Positions 58,326 to 64,000 of a DNA stretch of 64,000 bases are shown in pieces (position 1 is the first letter of the stretch; the number at the start of each line of letters is the position of its first letter). Made by a program: the position numbers and the translations under genes. The stretch is taken from the NCBI GenBank assembly GCA_026874595.1, contig CM049318.1, forward strand, positions 10,459,241 through 10,523,240. The letters are read 5' to 3'. Source of the stretch: Sipunculus nudus (Eukaryota; Annelida; Sipuncula; Golfingiida; Sipunculidae). Under the pieces are notes generated by a model. The model made no database searches. It had not been told where the DNA came from and saw only the letters and a program-made list of their open reading frames with translations.

Positions 58326-58648
58326 GTCCTGTCCCAGTTTCAGCTAGCTCGGCAATATGACTGATTATCCAAAACTTACTTTGGGTCAGAGTAATATTGA
58401 AAGGTAAGATATATGAAACTGGTGTTTATTTTGGAGCACAACTTAATTTTCGAGCTATTCTTGTTCATAAGCGCGGGAACAGGATTTTAATAGGGAACGG
58501 GTTGCAAAATATATAACATGGTTGGATATATATATATATTAGATAAAAGGCCTGAAATATTGTGCTGTTTTTTTTTCAGCAAACCAAAATTTTATTCAAT
58601 ACGTGTTTTTGTTGGGTTTTATACAGACGCCAAAAACTTCAACCATAT

Positions 58649-58651
<3 letters not shown>

Positions 58652-58702
<51 letters not shown>
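58652..58702. repeat. (AT)n microsatellite
   Basis: About 25 TA units; a Tyr/Ile-repeat plus frame across it is an artefact. Confidence 0.97.
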
Positions 58703-58703
<1 letters not shown>

Positions 58704-58866
58704 TTCATACTTGTATGTTCACCTATACATTCGTGTAACGAGAAGTCAATATTTGATTTTTTTTAAAGTTAATTTGCATGAAATTTGAATTATAAAATTA
58801 TTGGCCGTTTTACCCACTTGCAATTTTATTACAATATTGGCAGGGTATGGTTATTACAATATGGGA

Positions 58867-59344
58867 ATCACGGAATAAGCATCAGCATGTGAAATGTAAA
58901 CAGAAGGTGTCCTTTGAAATGTAATATATTTCATTTTATTTTAAAGTGTTTAATATTATTTTAATAATAATAATATTTTATTAATGCAACAAAGACATGT
59001 ACCTGTCAAATGCAGCTTGCCATTAATAAATAATCAATAAGTAGCTATCAAAACAAACTTGTCACGGTTGAAGAGCTTTATTAAGTATTTTAGAGCTTAA
59101 TGTGCAGTTCATGCAAAATGCCCGCCCATGTTCTTAGATCGACTGACCTGGCCTTATGATATCGATTTTTAAAGGACGATGGGTTTTGTGGTACCAATAC
59201 AGGTTATATCTCGATCACGTGAACGTAAATGAAGCTGACAGAAAGGCCATTTTTTTCATCTGCATTAATAAAAATAAACAATGTTCGATGTTCTGCTCTA
59301 ACTGCGGAGTCTGTTTAAAAAGACTATCTGTACCAAGCTTTCAA

Positions 59345-59345
<1 letters not shown>
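58867..59345. other. AT-rich stretch, nothing recognised
   Basis: No gene or repeat recognised. Confidence 0.4.

Positions 59346-59409
<64 letters not shown>
59346..59409. repeat. (AT)n microsatellite
   Basis: About 32 uninterrupted AT units, the longest AT run in the window. Confidence 0.97.
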
Positions 59410-59410
<1 letters not shown>

Positions 59411-60890
59411 CCATATATCCATATAGAGCACCTGCCCCCTGGCATTAAATAATTCATAAAATTTAGTTTTAATGGAAATTTATTAAATATCCGAAGAAGT
59501 AAAATGGCTTAGATGGATTGAGCAACTGTCATCAAATGTGTTCCAGACACAACAACCTGCATCCGTGCTCACTCTACCTGCAAGGTATGATAACGTGACT
59601 TCCACCAGTCACTGATAAACCGCCGTGTGATCATGGCCTAGCACCTCGTATCTCTCATATCCAACCTCTGTAGAACTCGGTACATAAACCTGGAGTTCTA
59701 CACGGCACAAGTTTCAGTTTTTGACTCGTGTGACTCTTATGACTGTACGCGTTCGGTCATTTGGATTTATTGAGATCGACGGGTACCGTATCAATGCCAG
59801 GCTTTTAGTGTGCGACGTCCGGGCCTATCTGAGCAGTGTTGATTCATTTACTTTTGATAATCTCATTCAGCGACGCTCACCACTAACACCATCTGTAAAT
59901 CATACGGAAACAGTAGTTTGTACCTTTTTTCTGAATTAAATTGGCGGCTTATTTTTTCATCTGCGGTCAATGTCTGAACTCTTGTCATTAATGTGTAAAG
60001 CCTATAATTTTGTTTCAAAACATTTGCATAACTATCAGGATTCAATTTATTGTATTTATTAAGTTTAATTCATTATTTATTTATGATCAATAAATAATAA
60101 AATAAAATAATAAATAAAAGTTTAAAGATAATACATTTTCCTCAATTCGATAATGATATGGTAGCAATATGAATATTTTGAATGTAGCAATATCTTTAAG
60201 AAGGCTCTATTCTTTAAGATATTTTGAAAATTTACTCAAAAGAACAGGATGTGTTAAAGACCTGGTAACCCCAAACAGGCAGGAAAGGCACCATTTCAGA
60301 TTAAATAGATAAAAATCCAATAAAATGACTGATGCTGACGATGATACACACTAAAACGTAGTGTCATAAAACGTCAGCGTATTAAATAATAGGTGGTGTC
60401 ACTAGTATGGAAAGATCATCGATGTCTTAACCGTGGTTTGTTTATAACAGCAATACCAACTGGTCCAAAAGTTCTTTTTTAGCTATATCATTTGACAGGA
60501 GCAGTAAATAATGATATTTCTGCAGTATCCTACTCGGAAACTCTTAAATATAATTTCTTTCACGACTTGAACGAGAAGGTTCTTTATATATAACACGCTC
60601 CCTGCTGACATGATATGAGCCGTGGACTACAGTATACGAAATGTTTCATGGTGACCTTAATTGACGGATCTATCACCCACAATGACATTAATAACAATCC
60701 TATTAACAAATAAAAAAAATATGAGATAACACTCTGTAACTGCTTTTACTACTGTAAATTTTTGCAGACAGGGACGAAATAACAAATATTTCAACAAAAT
60801 GCATACTTTTTATATAAGTTAAGAATCCTCTGTAACATTTGATATGAGCAAAAGACACCATATTATATATATTTGACAGATTGGCTATTC

Positions 60891-60932
<42 letters not shown>

Positions 60933-61054
60933 CTGTGTATGCAAACCTTGTTTGCACATTTTCATCAGCATTTTGTATTAAGATATGCTTTGTCTTTATA
61001 ATTTGTCGATAACTCCACACGTCATATCAATATGTAAACCATTTATACTATAGA
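59410..61054. other. Non-coding stretch with (AT)n at 60894-60930
   Basis: Apart from the AT microsatellite at 60894-60930 I see no gene or repeat family here. Confidence 0.45.
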
Positions 61055-61058
61055 ATAT

Positions 61059-61214
61059 TGTTACGAAGACAAATTGATCAGGGGAAAATACTGGGCCGAT
61101 CCGGGATTCGAACCCATAACGGTGGCGCACAAGTCCGGCGTACCAACCGCCTCGCCAGCAAAGCAAGCTTCACTAGGGAGACAGTTCGGTCCGCTTTTAT
61201 GTCACCCTGTAACA
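61059..61214 (-). mobile_element. 156-bp compact element with TGTTAC...GTAACA ends and tRNA-like core
   Basis: It starts TGTTACGAAGACAAATTGAT and ends TCACCCTGTAACA. ATAT flanks both sides (61055-61058, 61215-61218), a 4-bp duplication, although in AT-rich DNA that match is weaker evidence. From about 61096 to the end it parallels the cassette of LTR copy 3 (54466-54590) closely: GGGATTCGAACCCATAAC, GGTGGCG-ACAAGTC, GTACCAACCG, AGCAAAGCAAGCTTCACTAG, GAGACAGTTCGGTCCG and TTTTATGTCACCC. On the minus strand the tRNA-like core has GCTGGCGAGGCGGTTGGTAC (A-box-like) and GGGTTCGAATCCCGG (B-box), so it could be an RNA polymerase III template. Only about 37 bases at its left are not cassette. The two overlapping plus frames through it (61058-61249, 61074-61292) are not genes. 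Confidence 0.75.
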
Positions 61215-61218
61215 ATAT

Positions 61219-62010
61219 GGAAATGTACATTTCTAGTGGTGGGATTTAGAAAAAAAAACACAGCGTTTTATATAGGGGAATGCAGCTTCTAATAGCCCTT
61301 AATTATTTATAATGAATTCCAAAAATCTAGAATATAAGCCAAGACCCGAAAACGTTCGATGCCATTTTTTTTTGTTTGTTCATAGAAAGTTTGACCATGG
61401 TCCAAGGTTTCATTATCAAAAAAAGTGATCAAATGTGGTCAAATATTTTCACCTATATTTTCAAATAACCTGCAATTGTAACCATATAAGTGAGGTTTTT
61501 ATCAGATGATTAATGCTTATTGAATATATGATTAATAAATTGAATATTGTGAAAAATGCCAAGTACTCCATTGATATTGGGTTTTATTATACGTAAGGAC
61601 GTTTTTCAGTGTCATTTAGTGTTTGGTTCCAGTAAGATGAGCGATGGTACATTTAGTTCTTTGATGCTTCCAATGATTTTGTTTTTGTATTTTTAAATAT
61701 TTTGCATTTGATGGTTACATACAAGAACAACAGGTCAAGGTTAGCAAATCATATAAAAACTGCATTTCAGTATCTTTATCCACCCATGTTTTTTTTTTAA
61801 TGCATCAGCAGACATATGACAAGAGAAAGTTCATACGGTTGGTATTATTAGCATCAAAACTTGAGTATTGTTTTGCCATCAATGGGATCCAGCCGCATTT
61901 TATTCTGTTTTATGACTGGCCAGTTCAAGTGGACAAGTGCATACAAGCCATCCCATTGTTTTTTTTTGGTGTGATAATGAAATTAGCATCAAATTGTAAA
62001 TGTAAGAAGA
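61219..62010. other. AT-rich stretch, nothing recognised
   Basis: No gene or repeat recognised. The 122-codon plus frame 61800-62168 runs through an AT microsatellite and has no recognisable motif. Confidence 0.4.
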
Positions 62011-62016
62011 TATATA

Positions 62017-62066
<50 letters not shown>
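62011..62066. repeat. (AT)n microsatellite
   Basis: Nearly uninterrupted TA run. Confidence 0.97.
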
Positions 62067-62070
<4 letters not shown>

Positions 62071-62421
62071 CCACCCGTAGTATGTTACAGACGACTCCCA
62101 AAGACACTACACCACAGAAACAGGGCGATGTCTCATTAAAATACTCAAGCTGGAAGATACCTTGTTAGGTAATGGTACAAAAATAATGTCTACTTTAAAT
62201 TGTTTTTGTCAGAAAACTCGGGTATAGCTCTTGAAAGCTACATTTTTTCATTGATATTGATAGAAGATAAAATTGTAAATATTGGTATAATATGACAGAA
62301 TATAGTCTTATATATTGAATACATATTGATTAACGAAACTAAATCAAAATACATATTCAATAAATACAGTAAGCCATTAGTATATCGATGAATTGAATAT
62401 CATTGTTTTATGGATGTTAAG

Positions 62422-62606
62422 CAGTGGCGGATCTAGGTGGGGGGGGGGGGGGTTGTTGTTGTGCTGAAACAACCTTTTTTTAGGGTTTCAAACCAAATGT
62501 GCGTGCCTGGACTCCTCCTTTCCGGACCAAAGACTTTTTCTTTAGATTTTCTTTAAGTCTTTCTGGGTTGGACCCTCCCCTTTCCAAAATCCTGGATCCG
62601 CCCCTG
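62422..62606. mobile_element. 185-bp MITE with CAGKGGCGGATCYAGG ends and 5-bp target duplication
   Basis: The left end is CAGTGGCGGATCTAGG and the right end reversed is CAGGGGCGGATCCAGG, 14 of 16 matching. TTAAG flanks both sides (62417-62421 and 62607-62611). A G run follows the left end (62438-62452). CAG(T/G)GGCGGATC ends are, to my knowledge, shared by many small hAT-like elements in animals; the 5-bp duplication is shorter than the usual 8. Partial relatives stand at 3163-3203 and 3855-3907. No coding capacity. Confidence 0.82.
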
Positions 62607-62611
62607 TTAAG

Positions 62612-64000
62612 AGAGTGGCGTAACTTTTATACGAGCTATTTAATAAACCTGTGTTTTAATGGACAGAATCATTCCTTACAAAATAATATATGTATCCAGA
62701 TATAGCCGTTAATACATGAATCAGGGGGTATTTATATAAGACTGGAAAACAGACTTGACTCTTCGTAGACTTTCTTATGGTAGAGGGCTAATCCAGATGG
62801 AGTTTCAAAATAAAAATTTTGGTCAAGCTTTATTCTTGATCCGAATCAGGAGTTAGAAACATCGCACAACGAAGCAGGTACTCATTACAAATTAGACATG
62901 ATCGATAAATCTGTTTCATGATTCATGATTTTAGTCGTAAATGTGGTTTAAACCTAATAAAATTGGCCATAAATTTACATTATGCTTCAAAATGTCATCG
63001 TAAATTGGTATTATACTTCATATTTTATCCACAATTTAGCTTACAATTCCTAATTTCATTTTGGCATTAGATGAGGTATAGCGATCTTCATGATTAACTT
63101 GGTCCAACACTATTTAGTAAATGTACTATTTATGATCGTTTATGTAGTAATGTGAGATGTACCTTGGCTTCAACTATTTACTGATCCATTTTACCATAAG
63201 AGAAGGCAAAATATGTTTAAAGTAATTTCCCAGTCGTGCTTATCTGATACAAACCAACAGTAATGTCCAAAATCGGCAAGTTGAAATTGAATGTCATGCA
63301 TAACGGGAGAGCCCACCTCACTCAACAGGCAATAAAACGTCATGTTATTTTAAACAAATGCCTGCTCATAGAGCCATTCACTCCGTAATGCTCATTAAAT
63401 ATGAACAATAAATAGCCGTTCAGTTTGCGTGTACCAGCTATCCTGTGCACTCCCACATGCGAACCAGGGTACTACATTCAGTGTATTGAACCTCGAAATT
63501 AATACGTGTGCTATAGGTTGAAATTAATATCAGAACCTTATCGTCAGCAAGCCAAAGCACGTCAGTACAACACCACTTGCTGTTAGCAGAAATTGACAAA
63601 TTCAAGAAAAGCTCTTGCCACATTTCTATATTTAGTATAAGTATATTTATTATGGTATTGTAAATTGCGATGGTCACGTGAGTTCTTTAACTTCACACTA
63701 GCATCTCATTTACCCTGCTGCAATAATACCCGACTACTTCAAATATACAATCTTATAACCATGTTTTTATTTTGTTTTTTTTTTTATGTCATTAATTCTC
63801 TTGGTTTCACTTATATCATGGAGGGTAACTGTTGCCATCAAAGCCCTGTGATGGTCGACAACTCCAGAAAAAAAAAGGGGGGGGGGGAGATTGAAAGCCT
63901 TGGAAATTCAGGATTTAAACACAACAAAAGGATTATTCCGCCCCTGAATATAAGTATATGATACTAAAACGTCTTTATGCATAAACATAAACACAACAGA
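62612..64000. other. AT-rich stretch to window end, nothing recognised
   Basis: A poly-G run with preceding A run lies at about 63863-63887. The 98-codon plus frame 63665-63961 crosses it and has a hydrophobic segment but no recognised family. No element ends were found. Confidence 0.4.

Larger units (their letters stand above)
57694..58866. mobile_element. Second inverted array pair, possible foldback-like unit
   Basis: Left-type units occur at 57694-57810 (CCGATATTGTAATAACCGTC, CGGCCAATATTGTTATAA). Right-type inverted units occur at 58798-58866 (TTGGCCGTTTTACCC, TTATTACAATATGGGAATC). The roughly 1 kb between includes the dispersed repeat at 58132 and an AT microsatellite. Either a second foldback-like element later invaded, or dispersed fragments of the first. 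Confidence 0.45.

Noticed and set aside
61058-61292. Two overlapping plus-strand frames through the tRNA-like element
   Set aside because: Peptides of this kind (containing GIRTH- or PGFEP-like strings) come from tRNA-derived or primer-binding sequences and are commonly mis-annotated as proteins.
1-64000. CRISPR array, operons or bacterial/phage genes
   Set aside because: No regularly spaced direct repeats with unique spacers. The tandem arrays have no spacers, and coding density is far too low for prokaryotic DNA.

Overview
This looks like AT-rich, gene-poor nuclear DNA from an animal, most likely a marine invertebrate and possibly a mollusc. The evidence is long (AT)n, (CT)n, (GA)n and (TAA)n microsatellites, many poly-G/poly-C runs, minisatellites, fragments of CR1/L2-type, pogo/Tigger-type, hAT-type and LTR retroelements, and no operon-like gene packing. 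The mollusc assignment rests on general repeat character and is low confidence. I could not support any intact host protein-coding gene, rRNA gene, functional tRNA gene or CRISPR array. Nearly every open frame is short, unsupported, or a by-product of tandem repeats.

Layout. 1-6.9 kb: a 17-bp minisatellite (1239-2210), an hAT-like element with 12-bp subterminal repeats (3484-4110), CT/C microsatellite. 6.9-9.1 kb: a pogo/Tigger-like element (6903-8122) with a decayed transposase N-terminus, then a 417-bp hAT-like element with a perfect 8-bp target duplication (8692-9108). 9.5-11.4 kb: a truncated LTR and a 117-bp direct repeat pair. 15.6-19.1 kb: a 115-bp palindromic MITE, a CR1/L2-like reverse transcriptase 3' fragment, a 79-bp array, and a CAG...CTG element with a 5-bp duplication. 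21.1-23.2 kb: a large 27-bp satellite. 26-28.6 kb: a 60-bp and a ~397-bp tandem duplication. 35.7-37.4 kb: an inverted-repeat element holding a tRNA-like sequence, and a diverged relative of the 8.7-kb element. 39.3-40.1 kb: a solo LTR with a 4-bp target duplication. 41-42.2 kb: a dispersed repeat. 45 kb: a 57-bp array. 53.7-54.6 kb: a third LTR that carries a tRNA-Pro-like cassette. 54.8-58.9 kb: dispersed repeats and foldback-like inverted arrays. 61.1 kb: a 156-bp compact element with the same tRNA-like cassette. 62.4 kb: a 185-bp MITE.

The most notable system is a TGTTAC...GTAACA retroelement family. It occurs as a solo LTR (39274-40126), as an LTR continuing into a tRNA-derived segment up to a second GTAACA end (53658-54590), and as a 156-bp compact form made mostly of that segment (61059-61214). 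Each of the three is flanked by 4-bp direct repeats. This suggests that an LTR-type end, a tRNA primer copy and integration were combined to give small mobile derivatives. All boundaries and homologies were read by eye, without database searches or computed alignments.
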